Assembly: GCA_948567375.1 (NCBI GenBank)
Contig: OX419756.1
Coordinates: forward strand, 57,860,333-57,924,332
Length of the DNA: 64,000 bases
Source of the DNA: Lunularia cruciata
Taxonomy: Eukaryota > Streptophyta > Marchantiopsida > Lunulariales > Lunulariaceae
Reading direction: 5' to 3'
The notes under the pieces were generated by a model. That model did not search any database, was not told the DNA's origin, and saw only the letters and a list, made by a program, of their open reading frames with translations. Shown piece after piece: positions 24,455 to 37,085 of the stretch; the stretch's first letter is position 1, and every line of letters starts with the position of its first letter. The translations under genes and the position numbers were made by a program.

Positions 24455-24915
24455 TTCACGAAGTTACCATTCCGCTAATTCAAGACAGCAGAATGGGATT
24501 ATGCCTCCATTCTCCACAAAATAGACCTCATCTTTACTTATCAACATGTCTTACATGTTGTTGTGAACAGAAGTTTTGATGGATCTTGTGAGAGATATCT
24601 TGTGATATTAGAGTGTACACGTGAGCTATGTCCATATGGAGCCATGATGTGACAGCACCGATGGATCGAGGTCTCATAGACTTCACGAAATTACAACTCC
24701 GCTGATTAAAGACATCAGAAAGGGATTATGCCTGTGCCTCCTCCACAGAATAAATCTCATCTTATTTATCAACATGTCTTACATGTTGTTGTGAACAGAA
24801 GTTTTCATGGATTTTGTGACGGACATCTTGTGATATTAGAGTGTACACGTGAGCTATGTCCTTGTGCAACAACGAATGACATGATATGAAAGCATCGATG
24901 GATCGTGGTTTCATA
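24455..24915. repeat. 228-bp tandem duplication, two units
   Basis: Two diverged units of about 228 bp are adjacent. The block ATCAACATGTCTTACATGTT starts at 24540 and again at 24768. CTTGTGATATTAGAGTGTAC and CATGGATC/GATGGATCG blocks also recur. It lies just beyond the truncated gypsy 3' LTR and has no coding potential. Confidence 0.8.
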
Positions 24916-24919
24916 GGTT

Positions 24920-26370
24920 TTAACCAAGAAAGAACCGTGAATGGCTTCAAACAAAATTAGGCGTCATGTCATGAACGAGGTGTACAGAGGTTATCTGATG
25001 CGTCTCTATCTGATGATATGGTTGAAGGAACACGTGGTCTCTTTCGAGTTATCATCGTATAAAGTTCAATCCAGAACCGTTTTGAATGAGAATTGGAGAA
25101 TGCATTTCCAGTATAGTTTTAAAACTTTTGTAAGGTACTTAAAGAATTTGTAATCTGATAGTACCAAATTATGTCACACCGAGAAATTTGGAAACATCAA
25201 TTGAAAGGACACGAGTCACACACAATTTTGGTTGAGAACCAAATCGTAGAACCCAAAAGCGCTCGAAAGAGCAAGAAAACGTGGATCATCGTCGACATTC
25301 GAAAGAGTTGATATATGAAATGAGGCCTTAGTGGGCAGAGGTTTTGAATGCCGAGATTTATCGAGACAAATATGAAGCTCGTTGCCGAAGAGTGGTACAT
25401 TCTGTAAGCAGCCTCCTGAACTCCCGAGCCATACGGGAGTTGCTGCCGACAGAACAGTAGTAGTGATCGGCCAGTTTTGGAATTGCGCATGATGCGAGCG
25501 TAGCCACTTTTTGGTGCGGTTTAACTCGCAGGAGGTTCCTCCTGCTCTCTTTTGGGGATGGTTGATGAATTTGCTCATAGGATCTTTAGCTCTCTTACAT
25601 GTTGGTTTTCGTCGTGTGTCTGCTCTTGCTGTTCTTTCATGTCCCTTACTTAAGCAGACCTTGATGGCACCGAGCTTCATTACATTCATTTGATTGAGGT
25701 CCCAGCAACTTCGCCGACGAATTGCTAGAAGGGAAGTGGATGTGAAGTGTGTTTAACAACTGTCTGAGTTCACTTTGAACGTGGATACCTGTATCGTGAG
25801 TAGATCGTATTATTTCCAGTCCCGAGGCTACGAGAGTCTTTATCTGCGATGGATTTATTTTACCCTATTCGAGTGAATTTCTTGGCAGGATATGTCAAGG
25901 AAAAAGGAGCAGCTCCACCACGTAATTGATGTCAGGTTTATTTATGGTTAAGAACATCCAGAGAGTGGTGAGCGATATAAGGAGAAGCTGGAAAGGATGG
26001 TTGACTCTGACACTCAAGTGCGAATGCGCAATTTTGTTTTGTGGATCTGGAGTTTTGAAGTTCCCATAGTATCTGAACATTCATATGTATGCTGAAAAGA
26101 GATTAATGTGATAGGTTGGTAAATCTTGGATATGATCTTGATTGTCCATACTAAATTTTGACGTTTACGTTTCGCCTTCTATATTGTCCTCGCCAGAAAA
26201 TCTGCTTGAATAGAGATCATGAGTTTCAGTACAGTGACTGTATCAGCTTTTTGACTACTAATTCCTGTGAAGATATACGTTGGAGGTCATTAGTCAGTAC
26301 TAGTCCTCGTCTAAAGCAATTAAGCAACTTTAGCAAAAGCCTGCAGCTCCTCCGACTTCTCCTACGATAG
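24920..26370. other. Non-coding stretch
   Basis: The base composition returns to that of the gene islands. The minus-strand frame of 157 codons at 25216-25689 shows no recognisable domain and is not called. Confidence 0.4.
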
Positions 26371-26779
26371 ATTTCCCATTCACGGCTCGGGTTGTTTATA
26401 GAAAATAGACATACACCATCTTCAGCTTGCCGTTGCTTCTCGTTAAATGCACCGGTGGCACCTTTGCAGGAAGCCAGCGGCTTGACAGCAGAGTTTCCCT
26501 TCATGGCTCAGCTGCTCAAATGCAGGTAAGTGAGCAGCCGAGCAAACTATTTTCTGCAAGGAACCGAAGGGAAATCTTCATGGCTGTTTGTTTGCAGAAA
26601 ATAACTAGCCACTGGTTCTCATTGCATTTGAACACCGGGGTGACCCCCTTGGCAGCAGTTAACACCTCTAAAGACTCGACAATTTCCTTTCACGATTCGG
26701 CGTGTTGCCCACGTCAAGTCGTGAAGGGGAAATGGTCGAAGTCTTTGGAAGTTTTACTCATGGCTCGGCGAGTTGCTCC
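26371..26779. repeat. Degenerate dispersed motif, four copies
   Basis: A motif of about 25 bp resembling TTTCCCTTCATGGCTCGGC-GTTGC recurs at about 26371, 26493, 26682 and 26752. The spacing is irregular. It lies upstream of the ferric reductase gene. It may be chance or old duplication. Confidence 0.3.
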
Positions 26780-27624
26780 GAGGATAAATGGTGACAAACA
26801 TCTGTTGCAGACGGATCGATTTGACATAATGAGCTACGGAAATTCGGAGTCAATTCTAGCGACGAGACTTCTTCACCTCCCCTGACAGGAAGGTATGATA
26901 TGCTTGCTCCGCCGATGTACATTCATCACTTGTGCTTGTGAAATCATGCATTCATTGTTCGGAATTCTCTGATACCAACGGCGCTTGCCTTTAGTAATCT
27001 TTACTCTGCTACATTTCATACATACTGAAAGTGTGTTACTGTTGCTGCAGGAATTCAACGACCATGGTCGTGTTTAACCAGATTGCCAGAAATCGAAGCT
27101 TAATGCGGACAGACATATGACTGCCCTGAAAATCCGCCTACTCACACCCATTAAGGTTCGCGAGAGTGCACATCTGCAAATTGCTGGGTAATCAGCGCAT
27201 GAAGCGACGATTAAACTCGTAGAAAAGGCCCGAATCATCTATCTGCACACGAGAACAGTTCAAAATATGGAGTGAGAGAGAGAGAGATGTTTCTGTCCCG
27301 CAACTGGACCCATCTGTGAACAAACCCTGAACGCTACCGAGCTGCAGGCAACTATCGCTGGAAGTTCACTCCTTGCTTATACATTCAGGTTGTATTTTGG
27401 AGATAATTTTCGAACCGGTTGCTGGCTTTTGATATGCATCTTGGAAAGAGGAAAGTGCAGAACAGGCTCCTGTTTTAGAGGTAGCCTGACAATAAGTAGA
27501 GGAAGTCGGTTGACATGCTCTCCGGTGGAGAGAAGAACCTTTGCATGGTTCCATAGTCTCAGTTATCGATGACTAATCCTCCATGTGATGAATACCTGCA
27601 GCTCACCTTTCGACAATCATCTTC
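26780..27624 (+). other. Upstream region of the ferric reductase gene
   Basis: It presumably holds the promoter and 5' UTR of the gene starting at 27625. I see no convincing TATA box. A non-coding 5' exon is possible. Confidence 0.3.
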
Positions 27625-30600
27625 ATGAGCTTCATAAGCTTCACCGCAGCTATGGACAGGGCAAAAAAGATGATGAAAAGTGTTCTATATTTCTTCATCG
27701 GAGGAGCATGTCTTATGTGGGTGGGTTGGTGGTTTGCGTCCCCAGATATCAAGAAGAATCTAAAATTTGTGGATAAAGTAAACAAAAATATCCATTCAAC
27801 TTTTTTTCACACTGATGCTCATAATGGTAAGCAATTTAACGTTGTGTTCAGTTTCTCATGTATATTCTACTTGAAAGATTCTATTTGCAAGAATTAGATT
27901 TAGATATATAATATAGCTATAGACAACTGTTTTCTTGACTACTACGTTTGTTACTTTCAGGATCAATATTTCTTTTTCAATCAGTACCAGTTTTGGCTAT
28001 AACCATATTCAGCTATGGAGTGATAATTCTGAAAAGAATCCATCGGTAAGCTACTATACCATTGCATTCGAGATCTTTGGATTTTTTAATATCGGTACCA
28101 GCTAGTAATTTTATCATTTCTGACAGATTTCTCTCTATTCTCAATATCCTTTTCTCCTTCCCAGGGAGGGGGCTGAAGGCAGAACTGAGAGGAAAGAGGA
28201 GGAGAAAAAGAAGATCCCTCGCTTGAGGTTTGGGACACATCCTCTGTGGGTGAGAAGTCCGCTAGGAGTTCTGACCGGTGCAGATGTTCTCTTCATCGTT
28301 GGCGTTCTTTTCATCGTATCGTACCACCTTGGCAGAAGTATTTACTTAAGTTTTCAGTACATCGACGAACATTACGAGGCGAATCCTGAAGACTTCTTGA
28401 ATTCGAAGTAAGCGCAACCCTCAACGTCCCTGTTCCTTGATCATATATATACAAGATATTCAGTGACGTTGGGAGTGATGATGTTATCGCAGCTTTCCTC
28501 TTGAATGAATGTGGATCCGGAAAGTAATTAGAACTGAACTTTGCACAGGGTTATCAGCAAAGTTGGAAAAGCGGGATATCACTTGGGGCAGGTGTCTATG
28601 GTCACTTTCCCTCTCCTATGGATTCCTGTTTCGAGGGGCTCTCCAATCCTGCGTCTAATCGGAGTTTCCTTTGAGCATGCGGTCAAATATCACATATGGT
28701 TGGCCGTTTTAACGCTGCTTCTTCTCCTCTCTCATGGTGTCTGCTACACTGTGCACTACGTTGCAGCTCACAAAGTCCATGAAGTACGTACCACTCGACC
28801 TTTTGCCATGATGTTGCATGCGATTCTCTTGATGTTAATTTGTTTCAGGCGAGTAAATGACTAATTCGATAAATCGCAACCGAAAGTTGCAGTCCAAAAA
28901 AACTTGGAGCGGATTTCAACCAGACCTCATGGCTGTAATCACAAATCAAGTAAAGTAGGAAGAGACTATAATGTAGACGAATCACGTTTGCAGCTTTGAA
29001 GGATCCATCCAGTTGATCAGCGATGATCAATAACCTCAGCTTTATATTTTCTGCAGATGTTTGAGTGGGAAACCAAGGGAGAAGCCTGTGCAGTGGTAGC
29101 TGGGGTGGTGGCCCTGATGGCTGGTCTTGTAATGTGGATTACATCTCTGTCTTACTTCAGGAGGAAATGTTATGAAGTATTCTTCGCAGTTCACCATCTG
29201 TACATAGTATTTCTGCTGTTCTGGTTATACCATGTGCAATGGACTATCCACTCCATATCCGCACCCGTCCTGCTCTTTGTGGTAGACCGGTTCCTCCGCT
29301 TTTTGCAATCTAGACACTCCGTCGACATTTTGTCTGCCAAAATTATGGAGTCCGGTGCATTGGAGCTCAGTCTCGCAACACACGGTAACCGCTACGGCAA
29401 CCATCCAGAAGCCTTGAAACCCATATATCACGCTCTCAGTAGCTGGTATGTGAAGATACCAAGCCTTCCCGGATTCATGGGACAACAGTGGCACTTGTTC
29501 AGCGTGATGTCTAGTCCAAAGGACGAGAAGCCCGAACTTTCGATCGTCATCAAGCCGCAAGGAGGGTGGACAAACGGGTTGAGGGACCAGTTAGTACGGG
29601 CTGCCAGACGCAAACCGGGAGATAACCATTCGAGGTGTCCCTTCTCATTCAAAGCTGCTGTGGAAGGGCCCTACGGTGACGATTCGGGATTTTACTTGAA
29701 GTAAGTTCTAGCACGCGCACCACGTTTTCTTCTAGAAGAGATTGAGCTCCTAGTATACTTGTCCATCGTAAATTTAACGAAGTTTACACAAGCTGCCGCA
29801 GGTACAAGTCACTGGTTCTCATTGCCGGGGGCATCGGTGTAACTCCCGTTATAGCCATACTCCGCGACATTCTACACAGGTACAGACTGCAGAAAGTACA
29901 GCGAGAAGAGCGCGGTGGAACCTGCAACAATTTGCCGACTTCAATCCAAGTTTATCACTGCGTCCGAACGGTAGAAGAGCTTTGCGTGCTGAACAGTGTC
30001 GACCCGCATGAAATCCTGCTAAATCATGATGATTTAGGCCTTAACATCCAGGTCCATGCTTATGTGACATCTGGGGACCGTGAACCTTCAGCCTCCCTGG
30101 AAATCTCGAGGTTGGATATACACAGTGCCCAGGCGGCTGTTGCAGCATTCGATCTCTTCGATGGATTTCGGATGGCCCCTATCCCATATGAGAGTAAGCA
30201 ATTTCCGACTGAGGAACTTCTGTCTCCGGTTGCTGACCAATTTACTGCTGAGGGAATACCACCTATAAGTCCCACAGGCCAAACGATGTGGGGAGCTGCG
30301 GTAACACTGGCCTCCATCGTAGGATATTACGTGGTTTGGGGCTTAACGAGCGTGTTTTGGATTCGACATAACGATAAATTTCCTAACTACATCCGCGTTC
30401 ACCTGATCCTGATAAGTATGATCCTGGGTACATCAGTGTTCGGCGGATTAGTTATCGTACTATGGTATAAATTGTCCGGCAGCAGAAGAGCAACATCGGG
30501 CCCGAAAATTACATCCACTGGGAGTCCGAACTCGACTGTACAAGACCTGCATGCAGATATCGGGATCAACGACGAGGAACGAGATATTGGAACTCATGAC

Positions 30601-30990
30601 CCGTCAACACCGTGGAATTGCACCCCGCAGTTTGGCTGCAGGCCATCTTGGAGAGGTAAACAATCCGACTTTCTGTGTGAATAGTGACAATTAAACTTTG
30701 GTCGAATGTTTTCAGAAACAGTGACATGAGGTAGTAGTGTGCTGGAAAATTACTCAAGATCTTCGTATTATTCTTGTTTTCTGGATGGGCCTGCAGATGT
30801 TTTCGGTGAGTTGGCCAAAAATCATCATGGAGAAAATGTGGGGGTTCTCGTGTCTGGTCCCGAAAACATGCAAAAAGACGTTGCACACGCGTGCAACGAG
30901 CAGACAAAAGTAAGTTTCAGAAAGCTATTTGGTCTCGCTAATAGTGAAGACATAGTTTTTCATTATCATTCGTTAAGTTTCCAACTCTGA
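27625..30990 (+). CDS. FRO: Ferric-chelate reductase (FRO family), seven exons
   Basis: Exons 27625-27826, 27961-28045, 28165-28407, 28549-28783, 29057-29700, 29802-30655 and 30797-30990 join in frame to 818 codons, all with GT-AG introns. The product is a membrane flavocytochrome moving electrons from NADPH through FAD and two haems to Fe(III) or Cu(II) outside the membrane or in an organelle. Exon 1 gives a first membrane span. Exons 3-5 hold the ferric-reductase transmembrane core, with haem-ligand pairs KYH-x13-SH and H-x12-YH (the VHHLYIVF helix). The FAD site reads QWHLFSVMSSP (the usual HPF[ST] has become HLFS). The NADPH site has AGGIGVTPVIAILRD and, in the last exon, VLVSGPENMQ. The C-terminus FHYHSLSFQL is typical of plant FROs. 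An insert of about 90 residues and a late membrane-like span lie in exon 6. The start at 27625 is the most upstream in-frame ATG before the first span; later ATGs at 27652 and 27670 are possible. Confidence 0.88.
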
Positions 30991-31189
30991 GCGATGGCCC
31001 GTGATATAGTTAGCCATAGTAGATTGCCCATGTCTGAAGAAACCGAGACAAGAATCTAACAAAACGAACAGTTATTATTTGCTATGTTAAACCCACTGCA
31101 ACAAACGCATTTATCTCTACATCATACGGTTTGTATTTCTAGATACGCCAGATTGAACTTGAAGATTGGCGCGGAAGGTGACCAGTGAA

Positions 31190-31545
31190 ATGTAGGAGTA
31201 TTCTGGGAACTCCACTGAACCATCGATTAGAACTAAGATCATTGGTGTGTTTCGGAGCAATATTGTTCCCCGTGAGATCTAATACCTTGCAAACTACTCT
31301 GAACTATCCATCGTTGGTGTGTTTCGGAGCAACACTTCAAACTCCACTGAACTATCAAGAATAACTGTGTTTCGGAGCAGTATCTTGGAGCAGTTCCGAC
31401 TCCACTGAACTATCAAAAATCATTTACATGCTTCGGAGCGCTGATCTACCAAAATTCACTAATGTGTTTCGGAATAGTCTCTCGGAACAACACTTCAAAC
31501 TCCACTAAACTATCAAAACTCCTTGGTGTGTTTAGAAACATTACT
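31190..31545. repeat. Degenerate tandem repeat with TGTGTTTCGGAGCA core
   Basis: Five or six units of about 50-70 bp share TGTGTTTCGGAGCA and ACTCCACTGAACTATCAA. Cores occur near 31246, 31316, 31365, 31427, 31462 and 31526. It begins 200 bp after the reductase stop codon. Confidence 0.75.
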
Positions 31546-31569
31546 CAGATTGGACAGGATATACCTTGA

Positions 31570-31790
31570 CATGGGATCTGGTTACGAAACGTAAAGAGAG
31601 GATCCGTCCTGAAATTGAGTCGCAAGGTTCATACACATTGAATATGGGATTTGGTTGCGATGTGTGAAGACATAATCCGACGTGATATGGGATCTGGTAA
31701 CGGTGTGTAAGATGATTCTCCTTGCAGTTGAGACGATTGTATACCCCGGACATTAATTTGAGACCTGGTTACGATGTGTAAACACTGTAA
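31570..31790. repeat. Second degenerate repeat with ATGGGATCTGGTTACG core
   Basis: ATGGGATCTGGTTACGATGTGT-like blocks occur near 31572, 31646, 31688 and 31761, at spacings of 40-75 bp. The repeat directly follows the TGTGTTTCGG array. Confidence 0.6.
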
Positions 31791-31879
31791 AGCCATATCA
31801 ATCCTACAGACCGTTGTATAGAAACGAAATCCGACCAAGAGTTAAACGGACCGACTATTGTATCCCTGCTGGGTTGACA

Positions 31880-34800
31880 AATTTCTACTTTCTTATTGAA
31901 TTCATTATATTCTAAAATTCTCACATTTATTTATCAATTCTATGATTATTAAATCTCTCACTACAAGTGTAGTTTTAAAATTCTAAATGGGAAAATCAAA
32001 TATCTGAACCTGCATATAGAATGTTTCTAAATTTTAATCCATGCATACCATCCATTGAATACGTCATATCTTTTTTAATATTCCTTATTTAAGAATATTG
32101 TATTTCATAAAAATTTGTAAATTTGTAATGTTTAATATTAATTTTTTGAAATTAAAATATTTATTTTAAATTTTATAACCATTGGAAAATGATAGATAAA
32201 CTTTTAATAAATTTTAAACAGATTAGGTTCGGTATTAGATACTAATTTAAATAATAATAAATTCTCAAATTTCTAGAAATTATTTGATTATATAAATTTG
32301 TAATCAAATATATTATGTATGATGTAAACCTTATATCAATATATGATCTATATGAATTAAAATATTAAATTTATCTATGATATGCTCTTCCATTTCCCAT
32401 GCTCCTCCATTTCTTCCGAACTTGGGTTCATGCACTTTCCCGCTAAGCTTATTCTTGACACCCCATTTTCATGATAGTGCTCAAATTTTCTTTATATTGA
32501 TTCTCCAACAAAATATAATTTAAGTTATATATCAGATTTAGGGATATTAGACAACTTTGAAAATAATTATGCAACAGTTACGAAATAAAATCAGAAAATT
32601 TAGTGGATTTATCATATTAATTAAATTAATGTATTATATATTATATTTTGCTTAATAATCTACCTAATGATATTATGGATAAGAATAATCTTGATAATGA
32701 TTCAAAGGTAAGTAGATAGAAAATTCACGTAACTATTTCTTAGTTGGAATGATCATACAAATCTTTCAGCGGTTGAACAATTAAACTTATACATCATGGG
32801 ATAATAATTTAAATTTCACCAATTGAATAAAAATTATTAAGCATAAAATAGTAAAATAAAAAGAAAATTAACAAGTAAAAGAAGTTCACTGTGAAATGAT
32901 CAAAATCAATCTTAAAATAATTCCACTGAATTTCCTTTATTACCTACAAAACAATATTAATTTATAAAACCTTAACTCAAAAATTATTTAATTAAGTTTT
33001 TATTAAGCTAAGGCCAACTAAATTTTGACTATAAGGCAAAACTCTGTTATAACTTTTTAGAAGATAAATGAACAATCTACGAAAGTCAATTTCATTTACA
33101 TAGTCTTCATGCCTTTCATTCATAAGGCTCTAGTCCACTAATATTGTTCTAGAAATTCCATACCAAATATTTTGAGCCTAAGCATTTATAAATCAGTTTG
33201 TTTCTTTCGGTATTCGTGAATAGAGTCTCTAATCCCACACGACATTGTTACGAATTACCCTTATGAATAAAATTATTTTCAATACTTGATAACCTATGTT
33301 TATCATCATCTCAAGATACATATTAAACAATGGATTCTCTTCTGACAATCCTTATAAAATCACAAGAGAGTTAAAATATAACCACAAAACTAAAAGTAAA
33401 ATTGAATTCTTTTAATCCCCCCAAAGTTTCTATGGTGGATAGATCTGAACTTTTGTTTAGAGAACTTTATCATCATTAGAGTATACAATGCACTATGTGA
33501 AGGAACTGATCCGAAAATTTGCAAAATCTAAGATGTATGGAAATCTAGATCTGGTTCTTTTACCTAGTCTTCTATTACAATGTACAAGTCATCTGCTCTA
33601 GTCCCAAATAAATATAAAGTCAAGAATTTCCAAACTGGAAAATAAATTTTAACTAGTTTTATGATACTCATTGATACGTCATGCCACCAACTGACCAGGT
33701 CAAAACTGCATGAACATAACAGGAATATATTGCTGACCAAAGAAATACGTACCTCCAGAATTTGCTCACAAAAGATTTCTTGATATAGAAGTAGCTCCCA
33801 GTAACCTTCCCCTTTACATTTGCATGATCTCTTGGTAACGATAGTTTCATTTCAAACAATGAGCAGAAGTCCTTCAGAGAAAAAATATGATTGATTTTCT
33901 AGTAGAACCACACTTGCAAAGCCTTTGAAGTGCGCTTCCCCTTCAAGAACCCAATACAATACTCCCACTCCCTAATGCTCTTGTTGATGAGGAGGAATTG
34001 AGGTTGTTGAGATTTGGAATTTCAAAATCAAAAAATTTGGATTTTTTAGAACTTTCAAAAAATTAAGATAGTTCAAGAATATAGAATGAAATATAAAATT
34101 TTGTAATACTCTTATATAAAAATAATAATCTTTATTTTTAGAAGTAAAAACTGATTTATATTTAATAAAATAATATTAAAAACTAATCATCTGTTTAAAG
34201 AACCATTCTGAAATCTTAATTTAGATTAAAATTCCAACTATCTAGAAAATTATATTCTAGAATTATACTTTAGAATGGATATAAATTGGATTGATACAAT
34301 TCAAAGACCGCAATTAAAGTAAGATTTTAAAATTTTTCTTTGTACACTTAAATTGAGCTTAATCTCTTTTTAGGTGTTGTTCTTTTATCTCTTTTTCTTT
34401 CCAATGTTTTCCTTTTTTAGAAAGGAAAAGAAAGATTACGGGAATGCATGACAGTATATTTTAAATTGAGAAACCCAATGGCTGAAGTTGAACATTGTCA
34501 ATGAAAACACAAATGATTGTTTATTCCATCACCGTCACAATAAATAAATGTACCAAGATGTATCTTCCTACGAAACTGGATCGTCTCCGAGTCTTGCAAA
34601 GGAACCATTCCTTTCCCAAAGTGCCTCGTTCTTCCTCATGAAATGCTGTGGGCGATCTTTACGCACATGAGGTGTGGCTGGCTATGGAAGAATTTTATTG
34701 ATAGTAGAGTGATAGATAGGAACAGGTAGTTTGAAATTCGTTGAGCTCGTCCTTTGGTACTCATTCATTCCCATCTGTGGCAAAGAAAGAAATCTCCTCC
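31880..34800. other. AT-rich intergenic DNA
   Basis: Strongly AT-rich, no open frame above about 63 codons, no recognisable domain. Probably old transposon-derived sequence beyond recognition. Confidence 0.5.
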
Positions 34801-34809
34801 ACAGTCATA

Positions 34810-35039
34810 GAAATGCTAAAAAAGGGCAATGCTGTTTGTACCCGACTTAAGGTCAAAATGAGGTAAAGTAGGTCAAAATTAATTAAAGTTCTTTATCTAT
34901 TTCTTGATCTTTTTTTCTCCGGGACGGGCTTTCGATGAGTTGGCCAAGAATAATTATAGAGAACTCAATGGTAGAAATGCCAAAACAGGGCAGTGTTGTT
35001 TGTACCCGACTTAAGGTCAAAATGAGGTAAAGTAGGTCT
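34810..35039. repeat. Direct repeat with 164-bp period
   Basis: GAAATGC...TGTTTGTACCCGACTTAAGG...GAGGTAAAGTAGGTC occurs at 34810-34868 and 34974-35039. Each copy is followed by a piece resembling the start of the last reductase exon (about 34905-34960 and 35046-35110), so the duplicated unit includes part of that exon. Confidence 0.75.
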
Positions 35040-35044
35040 GCCTT

Positions 35045-35345
35045 TATATACTTCTTGTTTTCTGGATGGGCTTGTTTGTAGATATTTCTGGTGAGTTGGC
35101 CAGAAGTTAGCCCAATGTAATTTTTTTTTGTCTCTCCCTTGTACGGGCTTGATGGGGTCTTCCCATCCTTCGTTTTTCCTACGCGGTCGCCTCTTCCGAT
35201 TTCATTTATGGAGAAAATGTGAGATTCTTCTAATCTGGTTCAGAAAACATGCAAAAAGACATGCGGAACAAGTAGACAACAGCCTAGAGACATAGTTTTC
35301 CGATTCTGAACAGTGTAGTTAGATGGGGCCGCGTCTCAAGAGATC
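35045..35345 (+). pseudogene. Duplicated last exon of the ferric reductase, disrupted
   Basis: The segment matches the end of intron 6 and exon 7 of the reductase (30770-31060): TTCTTGTTTTCTGGATGGGC, then GAGTTGGCCA, ATGGAGAAAATGTG, CTGGTTC-GAAAACATGCAAAAAGAC, and matches continuing past the stop codon (GAACAGTG, AGATCGAGGCAGGGATCTAA-like). It has frame-breaking changes and is split at 35107-35198 by a copy of the short dispersed repeat. It cannot encode a functional product. A second, shorter remnant of the exon start lies at about 34905-34960. Confidence 0.8.
35107..35198 (+). mobile_element. Short dispersed repeat, copy D, inside the reductase pseudo-exon
   Basis: TTAGCCCAATG, TCTCTCCCTTGTACGGGCTT, GATGGGGTCTTCCCATCC and CTACGCGGTCGCC follow the family layout. 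The left GGGGC part is absent. The intact reductase exon at 30797 shows the uninterrupted sequence (GTTGGCCAAAAATCATCATG), so this is a paralogous empty site. Confidence 0.8.
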
Positions 35346-35349
35346 GAGG

Positions 35350-37085
35350 CAGGGATCTAAAAGAAAAGAATAGAACGGAGGTATGCTGATCCAACAAAAT
35401 CACCAAATGCTAGCATCAAATACCTGCTAACCGAACGACTCTTGCTATCGATACCCATTCGAGCTAAGGGAAAGGCCTCAACTCTATAAAACCCATTTCA
35501 AGGCAGAGTTGATTTTTAAAATTTTAAATGTTGTAAAAAATAATTTGATTTGTATTATTCAGAATTATTATTATTATTTTTTTATTTGTTTCATGTTCAT
35601 ATTAAATAATATGTTTAATTAAATTAAATATATCATTTTATATGATTGTAAGGTATATTTTATTTTATGTGAAATATATTAAATTTTAAAACCAATTATG
35701 ATGATTTGATAAAAAAAATTTCTGAAATAAATTTTTTTATTTTTAATTAATATTATAACTTTAAAATATATTAAAATATATTATATAATTAATGAAATAT
35801 ACTTAATAAAAAATTAAATATTGAAATATAATATATATATATATTTAAAATATTATTAAACCAATTTACTTCTTGCTAGAAGGGTCTACCTCGTGAATGT
35901 ACACGATAGAAAATCACGAGAATAACTGCAAATATCTCTTATTTTGGTGAGGCATGCGAAGGCGTATTTGACTTTTTGCCCGTATAATCACAAAATAGGT
36001 TGTTCTAACAAAGACTGTATCGATTTAAAAATATAGAGTAACCCCCATAAATTACATTTTTGTTGCCACATGCTCGGTAGCATTAGTTACTAAATTTTTA
36101 TTTTTAATTATTTTATATTAATATTAAATAAAATAATAGTTATTTTTAATTAAAAATCAAATAAAGTTTAAAATTTCCTTTTAGGGAAATAACATATCTA
36201 TTATAAATAAGTATTGAATGAAATTTCATTCAATGACATTACTTCATATGATTTAAAATATATTGATTATAGTTTTATATTAGAACCTGGTCGGGACATA
36301 TTCAGTGTCATATATTCTTTATACGAATTATTATCATGCTTAAAAGAATAATTCTATAAAATTTTACATAATGTATAACAACGTGATCCGTAACATTTTG
36401 TGTATTAGTTCAAGTTTCTATGTTGATTATCTTTTCTGAAATTTATTGTAGGATATTATTCATGTCTAGAGTTGGTGATCTTTACCCAAACCTATCTTGG
36501 TTAACCTGTGCTGAGGTAAATTTATTCCCGTAAATTTTCATAAAATCTCAGGCAGATTACAAGCTAAAAGAACTCCCTAATTTATGAAAGGGTTATCTCC
36601 TCACCTAGAAGGGAGTGGCTCTCGACCGGTTCCTTTTGTATTTTCTAAAACAAACTTATACTATATAGAAATGGACATCACCGTCAAAGATACTCCTTTT
36701 CACTGTCGATTTCGATTTATCCTGTGAAACTATCGTCATTAATCTTCCTAATCCTTCTGTTTCTTGATATCACCTTGTCTTCTTATATTATTGCTTTTGC
36801 CACATCATTTCACTATTCATCGCCACACAACTTACAAGATATGGTAAAAGCATTCAAAGATATTTTGCTTAAAGACCAAACGGTGAATTAAATCTGGGAA
36901 CAACCTTTCAACTTGGAATCCAAAGCAAGAAAGAGATACACATCTAAGTTTACATAAGCAAGACAATTGTATGACAATTCCGAGATAAATTTCCTCCTTA
37001 CCAAGGAAAACAAAAGAGAACTAGATTGTGAGATATATTTTGCCTTGGGATTCAAAGCATCCATTTTCGAGTAAGGGTGTGAAAT
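35350..37085. other. AT-rich intergenic DNA
   Basis: No gene or recognisable repeat, apart from simple AT tracts. Confidence 0.45.

Noticed and set aside
25216..25689. 157-codon minus-strand frame
   Set aside because: No family resemblance; overlapping frames of similar length on both strands.
26427..26885. 152-codon plus-strand frame with a CAG|GTAAGT inside
   Set aside because: Considered as an upstream exon of the reductase, but it contains a degenerate repeat and no membrane segment or domain.
30910..30990. Possible intron after ...NEQTK with a GTAAGT donor at 30910
   Set aside because: The uninterrupted frame ends in the expected FRO C-terminus (FHYHSLSFQL), so the donor-like sequence is read as coding.
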